Source: Rubinisphaera italica
GTDB lineage: Bacteria; Planctomycetota; Planctomycetia; Planctomycetales; Planctomycetaceae
DNA: 64,000 nucleotides
Direction of reading: 5' to 3'
Assembly: GCF_007859715.1 (NCBI RefSeq)
Contig: NZ_SJPG01000001.1
Span: forward strand, 186,001-250,000
Below, piece by piece: positions 21,458 through 30,114 of this stretch (the stretch's first letter is position 1; every line of letters starts with the position of its first letter). Under the pieces are notes generated by a model that saw only the letters and a list, made by a program, of their open reading frames with translations, made no database searches and was not told the DNA's origin. The translations under genes were made by a program, and so were the position numbers.

Positions 21458-21807
21458 AAACGGAAGAATCTGGTTATTTTAATGAATGGTCTTCGATCGG
21501 AGAGGTGAAAAAGTCTCGCTCGATCGATATGCATCATGCAGCTCACTCTGTCGAAAAAGAACTGGCAAGTCACCTCAACAGTAAATCCGGTATGGAATTT
21601 GAAAATCTGGTTGTACGTCGCCTGCCCAACGATGCGATCTGTCTCGAAGGAATTTTGAGGACAGATGATTCTGATTTTGACCTGAGCGATTATTTGAAAT
21701 GTGCTTTGGGAGTCGAAACCATAGTCAATCGCGTCACGATGCGTGGAACCTGTGGTGCTGGAGAAGAAACGCTTTCCGGCGAGGATACTGTTGTTGACTG
21801 GAGCTAA
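21454..21807 (+). CDS. Small BON-domain-like protein
   Basis: 117 residues from ATG at 21454 with AAGGA 8 bases upstream. The C-terminal half (LVVRRLPNDAICLEGILRT... LKCALGVETIVNRVTMRG) fits the BON pattern of a beta-strand/helix repeat that starts with a conserved Gly in LEGIL and ends in a GV..I-V-N core. BON domains bind phospholipid or act as small recognition modules. No signal peptide, so probably cytoplasmic. The stop codon TAA lies inside the start of a family F repeat element, and an intrinsic terminator follows at 21939. Confidence 0.65.
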   Translation: MKTEESGYFNEWSSIGEVKKSRSIDMHHAAHSVEKELASHLNSKSGMEFENLVVRRLPNDAICLEGILRTDDSDFDLSDYLKCALGVETIVNRVTMRGTCGAGEETLSGEDTVVDWS

Positions 21808-21906
21808 AGCATATTCAAAAATACCTGCAGCGTTCGGCAGGAGCAAACACAGCGATTTAGGACATTTGGTGCCCATGCGACTGCAGAGACCATTTGAAAA
21901 TGGTCT
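21804..21906. repeat. Family F dispersed element, copy 1
   Basis: About 103 bases, begins with ctaaagcatattcaaaa, includes ctgcagcg, gcaggagcaaacacagcg, gcgactgcag and ends with the palindrome accatttgaaaatggt. Copies in opposite orientation are at 29709-29813 and 37395-37500. Here the stop codon of the BON-like gene lies inside the element's first bases. Confidence 0.85.
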
Positions 21907-21938
21907 AAACCCTGCTTCAGTTCAAGTTCAAACAAAAT

Positions 21939-21976
21939 TAACACCTGGCAAGGAAATTTCCTGCCAGGTGTTTTCT
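21939..21976 (+). terminator. Strong intrinsic terminator
   Basis: Stem aacacctggc / gccaggtgtt with inner agg/cct pairs, loop aaattt, followed by tttct. Located about 130 bases after the BON-like gene, beyond the family F element. Confidence 0.85.
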
Positions 21977-22107
21977 ATTAATAACTGGAGCTTTGCAAAA
22001 CGACAGCTGGGAGATAATTCCAGAATTGCGGGATGAGTTACCAGATGTTTTTACCATAGCGAGCCCAGTGAGGATTTCTCCTCAACCCGTTTACATTTTG
22101 ATTCATG

Positions 22108-22343
22108 AACCGCCAAGACGCCAAGTGAAACAAGAGATCAACAGAAATGAAAATGGATTTGAGTGAATCAGGTTGAATTCACCACTAAGGCACAAAGAGA
22201 TTTAGGGTTCATGAAAATCAATCACAAAACAGCCAGATGAGTTTGAGGCAATATTGTTATACAACTCTTGGTGCCTTTGTGTCTTCGTGGTCCAATTTCA
22301 TTAACTGAAATTACGACTTGTTTCACTTGGCGTTTTGGCGGTT
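22108..22343. repeat. Nested inverted-repeat element (families C outside, D inside)
   Basis: The outer arms 22108-22134 and 22317-22343 are inverted complements over 27 bases with one mismatch (core aaccgccaagacgccaag). Inside lies a second, imperfect inverted pair at about 22175-22199 and 22273-22297 (core caccactaaggcacaaaga). The arrangement looks like one MITE inserted in another. No coding sequence inside. Confidence 0.8.
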
Positions 22344-22402
22344 TATTTTCATGAGAGAAAAATAGATCGGAAGTAGGACATTCAATAAAATAAGAGTTTC
22401 GC

Positions 22403-22422
22403 AGGGTGCGTCGTGACGCATC
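22403..22422. repeat. Family B REP palindrome next to the RAYT remnant
   Basis: A single gggtgcgtc-gt-gacgcat palindrome starting 3 bases after the last codon of the RAYT remnant. It matches both ends of the element at 18803-18936. Confidence 0.8.
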
Positions 22423-22424
22423 TT

Positions 22425-23350
22425 TCACTCGAAGTTTTTGAACTCGACTTCATACCATTCGATCTGGCTGCCCCAATTGGGTGCATATTCTCCGAGTTTG
22501 ATATCTCTATGAAATGAGGACCAGGCCCCTTCGGAAGCACGCTTCACGAAACCGTGTTTGAGGGGTTTGACATGGAGATAATCCACGCCTCTCTTCAAGT
22601 CCACTACATCATGAATTGTATGCCGGTAGAATTGCCGCTGCCAGACACCTCGTTCGCCCCTCTGAATGCGGCTGCGGGAAACAGTCGCGGACACCCCTCC
22701 GGCAGCCATTCAGTTTTTCGTAATAAGAGATTTGATGCGTCGTCATCGCAAGGAGTAATCTTGATCTCCCCTTGGCAATTCCCAGATTGTGTCAAAGATG
22801 ATCTGGAAGTAGAACTATTGCAGTTAAACCACGTTTCATTTGAAAACCGGAGAAATCAGAATTCATCTACAAACTGACTTTGGATTTTTTACACCACAGA
22901 GGCACAGAGAACACAGAGATTGTTTTGCAGGAGAGATCCAGAAAGACTCAAACTTTCGAATATTGTATCAGCGATCTATGAGATGATATCTCCGTGTCCT
23001 CTGTGGTTTTAATAGTTCCTAAACTCGTTCTGCCGATTTAAACTGCACTCCATTAGAAAACAGCCAAAAAGGTTATGGCAACTTGCAGAACTCGTCTTGT
23101 TTTTCATTCAATTTGTATTCGTTCGAGTGACACGATTCGCTAACCCAATCTTTGATCTGTTTATCATCTATGGAAATCCGGTTCCCATTCGGAATAGGGT
23201 TTAGATCGAATGGATACTGGACTCGAACTTTTTGATGGCACTTCTGAAAAATTCTCTTCCCATATAAGTCGTGAGAATTTGACGACGCTTGTGTGTCACG
23301 ACCGTAAAAAAGAAAAGATGTCCATCCCGTGATTGACGATAATTGATCAT
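22425..23350 (-). pseudogene. REP-associated tyrosine transposase (RAYT), broken and interrupted
   Basis: Three parts of a Y1/HUH transposase are readable on the minus strand. From ATG at 23350: MINYRQSRDGHLFFFTVVTH and KRRQILTT, the N-terminal RAYT signature. A frame change leads to KVRVQYPFDL, ending near 23202. Similarity then stops and resumes near 22824 with TAIVLLPDHL (start of the HUH motif), then IWELPRGDQDYS after a further frameshift. A TGA replaces the Trp expected after SLR and a second in-frame stop follows. The C-terminal part (GERGVWQRQFYRHTIHD, GVDYLHVKPLKHG, WSSFHR) is intact to TGA at 22425. About 375 bases, including the element at 22893-23007, separate the halves. Not functional. 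A REP palindrome lies directly downstream. Confidence 0.85.
22893..23007. repeat. Family E inverted-repeat element inside the RAYT remnant
   Basis: Left end accacagaggcacagag and right end ctccgtgtcctctgtggt are near-complementary; the element is 115 bases and non-coding. It sits inside the non-homologous stretch that splits the RAYT gene. Target duplication was not detected by eye. Confidence 0.75.
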
Positions 23351-23399
23351 GCGGCAATGCCGTTGTTTGTTGCATGAAAACGTGACGAAGTGGATTGGT

Positions 23400-24758
23400 T
23401 CAGGCAATCACGTTTTTGATGACGTTGCCATGAACGTCGGTCAGACGGAAGTCGCGGCCGGCGTGGCGGTAAGTCAGTTTGGTGTGATCGATTCCCATCA
23501 GGTGGAGAATTGTGGCGTGCAGGTCGTGAACATCGACCTTGTCGCTGACAATCTCTTTCCCAATTTCATCCGTTTCACCATGCACGATTCCTCCTTTGAT
23601 TCCCCCTCCTGCCAGCCAGATTGAAAAACAGTTGCCATGATGACCGCGACCGTTCTTACCTTCTTTGGTTGGTGTGCGTCCAAACTCTGTTGCCCACACG
23701 ATCAGCGTTTCATCGAGCATGCTACGTTGCTTGAGATCTTTGATCAGCGCAGCGATTGGCTGGTCGACTGCTTTGGCCAGCGGAACGTGTTCCTTCATTT
23801 CCCCGTGTGAATCCCAGTTGGGGCGAGAGCCGGTATCGATCAGTTCGATGAATCGAACACCTCTCTCTGCCAGTCTGCGAGCCACCAGACACTGCCAACC
23901 GAAGCCCGTGTTCTCGCCTCGTTTTAGTGCATAGGCTTCCAGAGTTTTGTCGTCCTCAGTGTTCACATCGAACGCTTCTGGACCTGCGGTTTGCATTTGA
24001 AAAGCTGTTTCAAAAGATTTGATTCTCGCAGCCAGTTGAGTGTCGTCCTGTCGCAACTTCAGGTGCCCTCGATTGAAGGCTTCAGTCAGCCCGAGTTCCA
24101 GTTGCTGAATGTCTTGCCGCGTTGTCAGTGGAGCGAGGTTTTCGATGGGGTGCTTACCGGGAATAACCCTGGTTCCCTGATGATAAGCAGGTAGAAAATC
24201 GCTGGCATAAACCTGTGTTCCGCCATAGGGCAGGTGAGGGGCGACGACAATGAACGATGGGAGATTCTGGTTGATCGTCCCCAGTCCGTAACTGAGCCAG
24301 GACCCCATGCTTGGTCGAGCAAATGTCGGCGAACCGGTATGCATTCCCACGGCTGCTTCAGTATGGTCGAAATGTGCGGATTTCATCGAACGAATCACGC
24401 AGATATCTTCCATCTGTTCCCGCAGTTGTGGAAACAGATCGCTCACTTCTGTCCCACATTTTTTGTTGGGACTGTAAGGGAAGACACTGCCCATCAATTT
24501 GTCTTTTCCGCTGCCATCGCGACCATTCGCCGAAGGTTTCGGGTCGAAGGAATCAATATGAGAAACCCCACCAGTGGCAAACAGAAAGATGACCCGCTTC
24601 GCTTTGGCAGTAAAGTGTGGAGCCTTGGGCGTGAGTGGCCCCTCTGTCAATGAAGACTTAGTCTCTTCGGCCAGTAATTCGGACAGAATTCCGGGAAGCA
24701 GAATCGAACTCCCAACCATAGAGCGAATGGCGTTGCGGCGTGTCATGAAGTTGTGCAT
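23400..24758 (-). CDS. DUF1501 protein, Tat-exported
   Basis: 452 residues. N-terminal Tat-type signal (MHNFMTRRNAIRSMVGSSI). The rest is a DUF1501 domain, related to the sulfatase/alkaline-phosphatase fold: FLFATGGVSHIDSFDPKP, SMKSAHFDHTEAAVGMHTG, ARRLAERGVRFIELIDTGSR with WDSH following, TEFGRTP, and GNCFSIWLAGGGIKGG near the C-terminus. Biochemical function is not established for the family. ATG at 24758 is 3 bases after the stop of the upstream PSCyt/DUF1553 gene, so the pair is an operon and the two proteins probably act together outside the cytoplasm. A longer frame to 24821 would overlap that gene. Confidence 0.93.
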   Translation of the reverse strand: MHNFMTRRNAIRSMVGSSILLPGILSELLAEETKSSLTEGPLTPKAPHFTAKAKRVIFLFATGGVSHIDSFDPKPSANGRDGSGKDKLMGSVFPYSPNKKCGTEVSDLFPQLREQMEDICVIRSMKSAHFDHTEAAVGMHTGSPTFARPSMGSWLSYGLGTINQNLPSFIVVAPHLPYGGTQVYASDFLPAYHQGTRVIPGKHPIENLAPLTTRQDIQQLELGLTEAFNRGHLKLRQDDTQLAARIKSFETAFQMQTAGPEAFDVNTEDDKTLEAYALKRGENTGFGWQCLVARRLAERGVRFIELIDTGSRPNWDSHGEMKEHVPLAKAVDQPIAALIKDLKQRSMLDETLIVWATEFGRTPTKEGKNGRGHHGNCFSIWLAGGGIKGGIVHGETDEIGKEIVSDKVDVHDLHATILHLMGIDHTKLTYRHAGRDFRLTDVHGNVIKNVIA

Positions 24759-24760
24759 TG

Positions 24761-27529
24761 TTAATCCACGTACAAAAATTCGTTTGTGCGAAATAGGGCA
24801 AGAGCGAAACTGGTCCAGCATTGATGCTTGATCTCATCTGGCGACTTGTTCTTATCGGCACCAATTTCATCACTTAATGTTTTCTGAAACGACAGGGTGT
24901 TAGTTTTGTCATCTGTTGTCGCTGGGCGACCGAAAGTCAACAAGAACGCGAGGTCGATTCTCTGGTCGTCGTTGTCACATTCTGCCAGTAACCTCGTAGC
25001 AAACTTTTCGGCTCGACTATGTACGAACTCATTATTGAGCAGATACAGTGACTGAACTGTGGTGACGGAATTGTCTCTCACAGCGGACGATGCGTTTCGG
25101 TCTGGTCCGTCAAATGCAGTAAAATAGGGGCGGGCATTCAACCGCGTCGTCATCAAATACACGCTTCGACGATTACTTTCGTAACTGTCTCGGAATGGAT
25201 GATGCTGCGTGTATCCCCATTTTTCGACAGGAGGAAATGGGTGGGGTTCCTCCATACGTGTTGCATCCAGTTCGGTACTGAGCAGCAGCAGCGTGTCACG
25301 TAGCGACTCTGCATCCAGACGTTGCCGATTATAACGCCAGCACAATTCATTATCGGGATCAACGTCGATCGCTTGTTGAATATTATTCTGATCCTCGGCG
25401 TCTCCTGTGGTACTGGTGAGTTGATACACGCGAGAATTCATGATCTGTCTGTGCATGTGCTTGACCGACCAACCGCTTTCAATAAATTGCGTCGCGAGCC
25501 AGTCGAGTAATTCAGGATGGGTGGGAGAAAGCCCGCGAATGCCAAAGTCGCTAGGGGTTCCCACCAGCCCTTTGCCAAAATGATACTGCCAGATGCGGTT
25601 GACCATGACTCGAGCGGTGAGTGGATTCTGTGGATCGGTCAGCCACTCGGCTAACTGCAAGCGACCGCTTTGTTTCGCTTCTTTGTCGGTTAGCCGTTGG
25701 CCGCCGAGCAGGTCTGGGAACTTTCGCGGAATCAGTTCGCCTGGCTGCTTCGGTTCTCCACGAATCTGCAGCGCTGCGTCACCAACTTGACCATCGGTCA
25801 CAGCGTAAGCGAGTTCTGGACCGGGCGATCCCTCTTTGAACAGCGGGATGAAGCCCCGTGGTTTTTTATCGAGTTCAATCCCCGGGAACGCATACTTTGT
25901 GCTGTTGAAGATACCATACAGACCGTAATAGTCGGTCTGCAAAATCGGATCGAACTTGTGATCGTGGCATCGGGAACAGGAAATCGTCAGCCCCAAAACG
26001 ACGCGTGCCATATTGTCAATGGTATCTTCGATCGTTAAGTGTTGCGGGTAGTCTTTAATCACTGAGCCGAATCGCCGCGAACTGGCGATATAACCTGTCG
26101 CAATAATATGTTCGTTGCGTTCGTCGTCGGTGCTGGCTGGTAACAAGTCGCCTGCGATTTGCTCCCGCAGAAATTCATCGTACGGTTTATCGTTATTGAA
26201 GGCATCGATAATGTAATTGCGATATCGATAAGCCTGCGGGATGGGATAGTCAGAATTTTCGCCCGCAGTGTCGGCGTATCGCACCAGGTCCATCCAGTGC
26301 CGTCCCCATCGCTCCCCATATTGTGGCGAAGACAATAATCGTTCGACAACATTCTCAAATGCCCGAGGAGAAGGGTCGTTAACAAACGCATCGATTTCAG
26401 CTGGAGAGGGAGGCAATCCAATCAGATCGAATGTGGCCCGTCGTATCAGCATTGGTTTGTCAGCGACAGCAACGGGGCGTAACTTTTGACGTTCGAGTCT
26501 TGCGAGGATAAAACGATCGATTTCAGTTGTTGCCCATTGTGAATTAGTATTTTTGGGTGGGATCGGATGACTGATCGGACGAAACGACCAGAACTCTCTC
26601 GCTTTCGCCACGTCGATGGTTTTAAGAGGAATCGTAGTCGCACTGCGGCGGGGATCGGGCGCGCCACTGCGGACCCATTCTTCAAGTGAGGCGATCTCAA
26701 TGTCCGAAAGTTTTTCATCGGGCGGCATCTGCATGTTGTCGTTCTCATAGCGAACGGCTTCAATCAGCAGGCTGTGATCGGGGTCTCCGGGAATAACTGC
26801 CGGCCCGAGTGACCCACCTTTCCTTAAGGTGGGGGCCGAATCGACCAGAAGATGTCCTTCGACCTGTTCAGACTTCTCGCTATGACAATCATAGCAGTGC
26901 TTGATCAGCAGCGGTCGAATCTGACTTTCGAACATCGCGAGTTGATCCTTGGTCAAGATGTTTGTGCCTGAACCATCATGCTCGCCTTTCCAGATTTCGA
27001 CGCCCGAGAAATTGGCAGCTCCCCCTTTACTGGAGATGACAATCGTTCCCTCTTTAGAATCTGTATGCCATGGCCCAAGTTTTTCCCAGTGTCCCTCTCG
27101 ACCGCTGTTGTAATTTCGGACAACCTCGGCATCGTTGACAAACACGGTGTAGGTCTCTGACCGATTGTCTTCCCAGACATAAAGAAAGACCGTGTAACGT
27201 CCTGTTGGAATCGAATTGAGTTCCACACGATTTCCACCCCAGCGGCTGGAACGAATCATTTTCGCGCGCTCAGCATCTGTCGATGGCAGTAATTTTACAT
27301 CCTGGTTGTTGAATGACTTATCTTTGCAGGTGTATGTCTTCGCATCCTGGCCCTCCCAGACATTTCCATCAATCGAGACAGCCGGACCGTTTAAATTGAG
27401 TCCACGGAAAAACGTCGGTGCCTCATCGGCAACACTCGTTGCTACGACGGAAAAACTCGTCATCATAAAAACAAAAACAATCCGCAAGCCGCGATTATCT
27501 GCGGGGCGAAAGCAACACCCGTTTGCCAT
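24761..27529 (-). CDS. PSCyt1-DUF1549-DUF1553 exported cytochrome-type protein with malectin-like N-domain
   Basis: 922 residues. After a signal region (RIVFVFMMTSFSVVATSVADE) comes a malectin-like carbohydrate-binding domain (about 40-175: LNLNGPAVSIDGNVWEG, RYTVFLYVWEDN, ANFSGVEIWKG), then the planctomycete cytochrome domain PSCyt1 with CYDCH and MPPDEKLSD, DUF1549 (RATFDLIGLPPSPAEIDAF, second CSRCHDHKFDPI) and DUF1553 (NPLTARVMVNRIWQYHFGKG, RLDAESLRDTLL). The family is thought to be exported redox proteins but the substrate is unknown; a sugar-binding domain suggests a glycan. ATG at 27529 has AGGAG 10 bases upstream; it overlaps the GntR gene by 35 bases, so the three genes appear co-transcribed. 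Confidence 0.93.
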   Translation of the reverse strand: MANGCCFRPADNRGLRIVFVFMMTSFSVVATSVADEAPTFFRGLNLNGPAVSIDGNVWEGQDAKTYTCKDKSFNNQDVKLLPSTDAERAKMIRSSRWGGNRVELNSIPTGRYTVFLYVWEDNRSETYTVFVNDAEVVRNYNSGREGHWEKLGPWHTDSKEGTIVISSKGGAANFSGVEIWKGEHDGSGTNILTKDQLAMFESQIRPLLIKHCYDCHSEKSEQVEGHLLVDSAPTLRKGGSLGPAVIPGDPDHSLLIEAVRYENDNMQMPPDEKLSDIEIASLEEWVRSGAPDPRRSATTIPLKTIDVAKAREFWSFRPISHPIPPKNTNSQWATTEIDRFILARLERQKLRPVAVADKPMLIRRATFDLIGLPPSPAEIDAFVNDPSPRAFENVVERLLSSPQYGERWGRHWMDLVRYADTAGENSDYPIPQAYRYRNYIIDAFNNDKPYDEFLREQIAGDLLPASTDDERNEHIIATGYIASSRRFGSVIKDYPQHLTIEDTIDNMARVVLGLTISCSRCHDHKFDPILQTDYYGLYGIFNSTKYAFPGIELDKKPRGFIPLFKEGSPGPELAYAVTDGQVGDAALQIRGEPKQPGELIPRKFPDLLGGQRLTDKEAKQSGRLQLAEWLTDPQNPLTARVMVNRIWQYHFGKGLVGTPSDFGIRGLSPTHPELLDWLATQFIESGWSVKHMHRQIMNSRVYQLTSTTGDAEDQNNIQQAIDVDPDNELCWRYNRQRLDAESLRDTLLLLSTELDATRMEEPHPFPPVEKWGYTQHHPFRDSYESNRRSVYLMTTRLNARPYFTAFDGPDRNASSAVRDNSVTTVQSLYLLNNEFVHSRAEKFATRLLAECDNDDQRIDLAFLLTFGRPATTDDKTNTLSFQKTLSDEIGADKNKSPDEIKHQCWTSFALALFRTNEFLYVD

Positions 27530-28175
27530 ACTCGAGATGCTCCTGAAGTCTATTAACTGCCAATTCTGCGTCACCCGTGATCACTGCGTTTGCGACGGCA
27601 GTGTGCTCTGTCCAGCTTGATTCAATTCGATCCTCATACCGCTCAAATACGCGACCAATCACCCGATACATCTTTTCTCGCATCTGGGTCATCACCCGAA
27701 TAATCTCCTGATTGCCCAAGCAGTCGCAGAAGATTCCATGGAATTCCGCATCCAGTTTAATCGCAGCAGTGTGGTCGAATTCTTTCGCAGCCAGTTGATG
27801 CTGCTGAAGATTTTTGCGGATTCTTGTGATGTCGTCATTGGCGAGCTTGCCGGTCACACTGCGAAGCACAAACGATTCCAGTGCGAGTCGGATCTCGAAC
27901 TGGTCAGCAATTTCATGGACTGAAAGTTCACGAACCATAATCCCCTGCTGCGGTGAAACCGAAACCAAACCTTCCGATTCCAGACGCTCTAGAGCTGCCT
28001 TGATCGGCGTTTTACTCATGTCCAACTGCGCGGCAAGCTGTCGTTCCGAAAGAAATGCTCCCGGAACAATTGTCGAATCCTGAATCTGACTTTTGAGTTG
28101 TTCATATGCTTTCTCTTTAAGTAGAGAACGTGGGCTGAGTTGCTGCATGTCTGGTCTCTCACCAAATGCGGTCAT
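27495..28175 (-). CDS. GntR-family transcriptional regulator, FCD type
   Basis: 226 residues. Winged-helix DNA-binding domain (LLKEKAYEQLKSQIQDSTIV, LSERQLAAQLDMSKTPIKAALERLESEGLV) is followed by an FCD effector domain (DQFEIRLALESFVLRSV, DAEFHGIFCDCLGN, HTAVANAVITGDAELAVNRLQEHL) with His/Asp metal or acid ligands. It overlaps the PSCyt/DUF1553 gene downstream and is divergent from an MFS transporter, so it probably controls both in response to a small acid, likely the MFS substrate. A perfect 14-base palindrome in the divergent region is a candidate operator. The start could also be ATG at 28148 (MQQLSPRS). Confidence 0.93.
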   Translation of the reverse strand: MTAFGERPDMQQLSPRSLLKEKAYEQLKSQIQDSTIVPGAFLSERQLAAQLDMSKTPIKAALERLESEGLVSVSPQQGIMVRELSVHEIADQFEIRLALESFVLRSVTGKLANDDITRIRKNLQQHQLAAKEFDHTAAIKLDAEFHGIFCDCLGNQEIIRVMTQMREKMYRVIGRVFERYEDRIESSWTEHTAVANAVITGDAELAVNRLQEHLEYGKRVLLSPRR

Positions 28176-28245
28176 CGGCGATTGAGATTATTGATTTTGA
28201 TTTCGCTGATTCGACTTCATGTATTAATAAAACAGCTGAAGTCTA

Positions 28246-28259
28246 ACTGAGATCTCAGT
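28246..28259. promoter_or_regulatory. Candidate GntR operator (14-base perfect palindrome)
   Basis: actgagatctcagt is its own reverse complement and lies between the divergent GntR and MFS starts, 71 bases from the GntR start. GntR-family dimers bind short palindromes in this position. Assignment is from location and symmetry only. Confidence 0.5.
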
Positions 28260-28394
28260 CTTGTCAAGAATTGTGCATGAAAATCCTCACGGCGCATTTT
28301 TCGAGAGGACATTTAGCATTTCGTCGTGGTTGACAGGTACTGTCCCGCGTCCTACCCTTGCACGGCAATATCCCGCCTTCTACCGGTGCCGCAC

Positions 28395-29669
28395 ATGCAT
28401 GACATCAATCGGGAATTAACGCCTGCAGGTCGAACGATCGCGATGCTTGCGCTCATTGTGGCTGGCGAAGCCGTCTTCTTTCTGCCATTTGTTCTTCCTC
28501 GTGTTTTCCGACCGACATTATTGGACGTCTTTGATGTGACCAATCTCCAGCTGGGGATTGCCTTTTCGGTTTACGGAGTGGTTGCAATGTTGGCGTACTT
28601 CCCAGGCGGGCCACTCGCAGATCGGTTTTCGACTCGGAAGATGATGTCATTTGCACTGGTCGCAACGTCGATCGGCGGTTTTGCGCTGGCGACGATCCCC
28701 TCGTTGGCAGGACTCCAAGTGCTATACGGATTTTGGGGCGTGACCACGATCTTGTTGTTTTGGGCACCGCTGATTCGAGCCACGCGCGAGTGGGGTGGTA
28801 CCAAACTTCCGGGCCGCGCGTTTGGAATCCTTGATGGAGGACGTGGGCTGGTTGCTGCTGCCATTGGCAGCGGCGCGGTTGCACTATTCTCCTTTTTCAT
28901 GCCCTCCGAAGTTCAGAATGCAACGCTCGAACAGCGGACAGTCGCCTTCAGACAGGTCATCTTTCTTTTTGCGGGCATCACATTTGCCGCTGCCATTTTC
29001 GTATGGTTCGCTTTGCCTCGCTCAAAAGAATCCTCCGACGACTCGCAGAGCAAGTATGAGCCGGGAGGAGTTGTTCGTGTACTGCGAATGCCGACGGTCT
29101 GGCTTCAAGCAATCGTCGTGGTTTGCGCTTACGTTGGATACAAAGGCTTGGACGATGTTTCTTTGTACGCGCACGAAGTCTTGGATTACGACGAAGTTCA
29201 AGCGGCCAAGGTCGGCACGCTTTCGATGTGGGTTCGACCTTTCGCGGCGATCGCCGCAGGCTTGCTGGCCGATCGCTTTGGCGTTGCCCGACTGACGATG
29301 TTGAGTCTGTTGGTATTCGGTATTGGCAGTGCAGCGATAGCAGCAGGCGCGTTTCGTCCAGGCGAGACTGTGTTCTTCTTCGCGACGTTGATTGCCACCA
29401 GTGCAGCTGTGTTTGCCTTGCGAGGGCTGTACTTTGCGATGATGGAGGCGGGACGTGTGCCGTTTGGTGACACCGGTAGCGCGGTAGGTATCGTCTCAGT
29501 CATCGGATACACTCCCGACGTCTTCATGGGGCCATTGATGGGGGTCCTGCTGGATCGTTGGCCGGGTGAACTCGGACATCAGTATGTCTTTGCAGTACTA
29601 ACATTGGCCGCGACGGTCGGCCTGATGGCGTCGATCCTTTTCTGGCGCATCGTGCATCGCCCAATTTAA
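28395..29669 (+). CDS. MFS transporter
   Basis: 424 residues with 12 predicted membrane helices. MFS signatures are visible in the helix 2-3 loop (GGPLADRFSTRK) and in the second half (AGLLADRFGVAR). Loop and helix text such as YGFWGVTTILLFWAPLIRA and GYTPDVFMGPLMGVLLDRWP place it in MFS_1; the substrate is not clear from sequence. It is divergent from a GntR regulator, which suggests import of a small carboxylate. ATG at 28395 is the best Met before helix 1 but has no ribosome site; a GTG at 28326 is possible. The gene looks somewhat richer in GC and in gcg/ggc codons than its neighbours. Confidence 0.9.
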   Translation: MHDINRELTPAGRTIAMLALIVAGEAVFFLPFVLPRVFRPTLLDVFDVTNLQLGIAFSVYGVVAMLAYFPGGPLADRFSTRKMMSFALVATSIGGFALATIPSLAGLQVLYGFWGVTTILLFWAPLIRATREWGGTKLPGRAFGILDGGRGLVAAAIGSGAVALFSFFMPSEVQNATLEQRTVAFRQVIFLFAGITFAAAIFVWFALPRSKESSDDSQSKYEPGGVVRVLRMPTVWLQAIVVVCAYVGYKGLDDVSLYAHEVLDYDEVQAAKVGTLSMWVRPFAAIAAGLLADRFGVARLTMLSLLVFGIGSAAIAAGAFRPGETVFFFATLIATSAAVFALRGLYFAMMEAGRVPFGDTGSAVGIVSVIGYTPDVFMGPLMGVLLDRWPGELGHQYVFAVLTLAATVGLMASILFWRIVHRPI

Positions 29670-29708
29670 AGCTCAATTGTTCTGCGGCCTCGCCTCAGTT
29701 TGCGACTC

Positions 29709-29813
29709 TAAACCATTTTAAATGTTATCTGCAGTCGCTTGGACCTCAAATGCCCTGAAAACGCTGTGTTTGCTCCTGCCGGACGCTGCAGGGAACTTTT
29801 AAATATGCTCTAA
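29709..29813. repeat. Family F dispersed element, copy 2
   Basis: 105 bases in reverse orientation relative to copy 1, starting about 40 bases after the MFS stop: taaaccattttaaatg, ctgcagtcgcttgg, tgtgtttgctcctgcc, gctgcag and aaatatgctctaa. Closely similar to copy 1 across the whole length. Confidence 0.85.
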
Positions 29814-30114
29814 ACCCTGTACCAATTGGAAACCGGATTTCCTGTAGCATCTTGAAAATCGCCCCGCCGCTCGGGTTTGATTATTTTTCAGTTTTCATTT
29901 GGAACGCGCTGTGGTTTCTGAAATGTGTAAGTATTCATCATCTTGCAGCACCTCGAATTGTCAGACTTGTCTTGCAATCCGGCTTTCATAAGGCGATGAT
30001 CAATTCTTTATCAGAGCACTCATAACCCTGCCCCATTGTTTTGAGTCTATCCGATCACGGTGCATTTGATTTCGACCCACCTGCGAAATTCGACTCGGAT
30101 TGAGGAGAAAGTTC
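29814..30114. other. Intergenic stretch upstream of the second exported module
   Basis: About 300 bases with no gene recognised. It should hold the promoter of the DUF1501-PSCyt-DUF1501 run; only the ribosome site TGAGGAG before 30115 is clear. Confidence 0.4.

Noticed and set aside
21195..21482. 95-residue open frame overlapping the start of the BON-like gene
   Set aside because: It overlaps the BON-like gene out of frame, has no ribosome site, and reads as basic, Ser/Leu-rich sequence without a domain.
22554..22877. Plus-strand 107-residue frame across the RAYT remnant
   Set aside because: It is antisense to recognisable RAYT codons; the minus strand carries the protein similarity.
22108..23007. 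Repeat-rich zone considered as a CRISPR array
   Set aside because: No direct repeats of constant length with unique spacers are present; the repeats are inverted pairs of different families. No cas gene is in the window.
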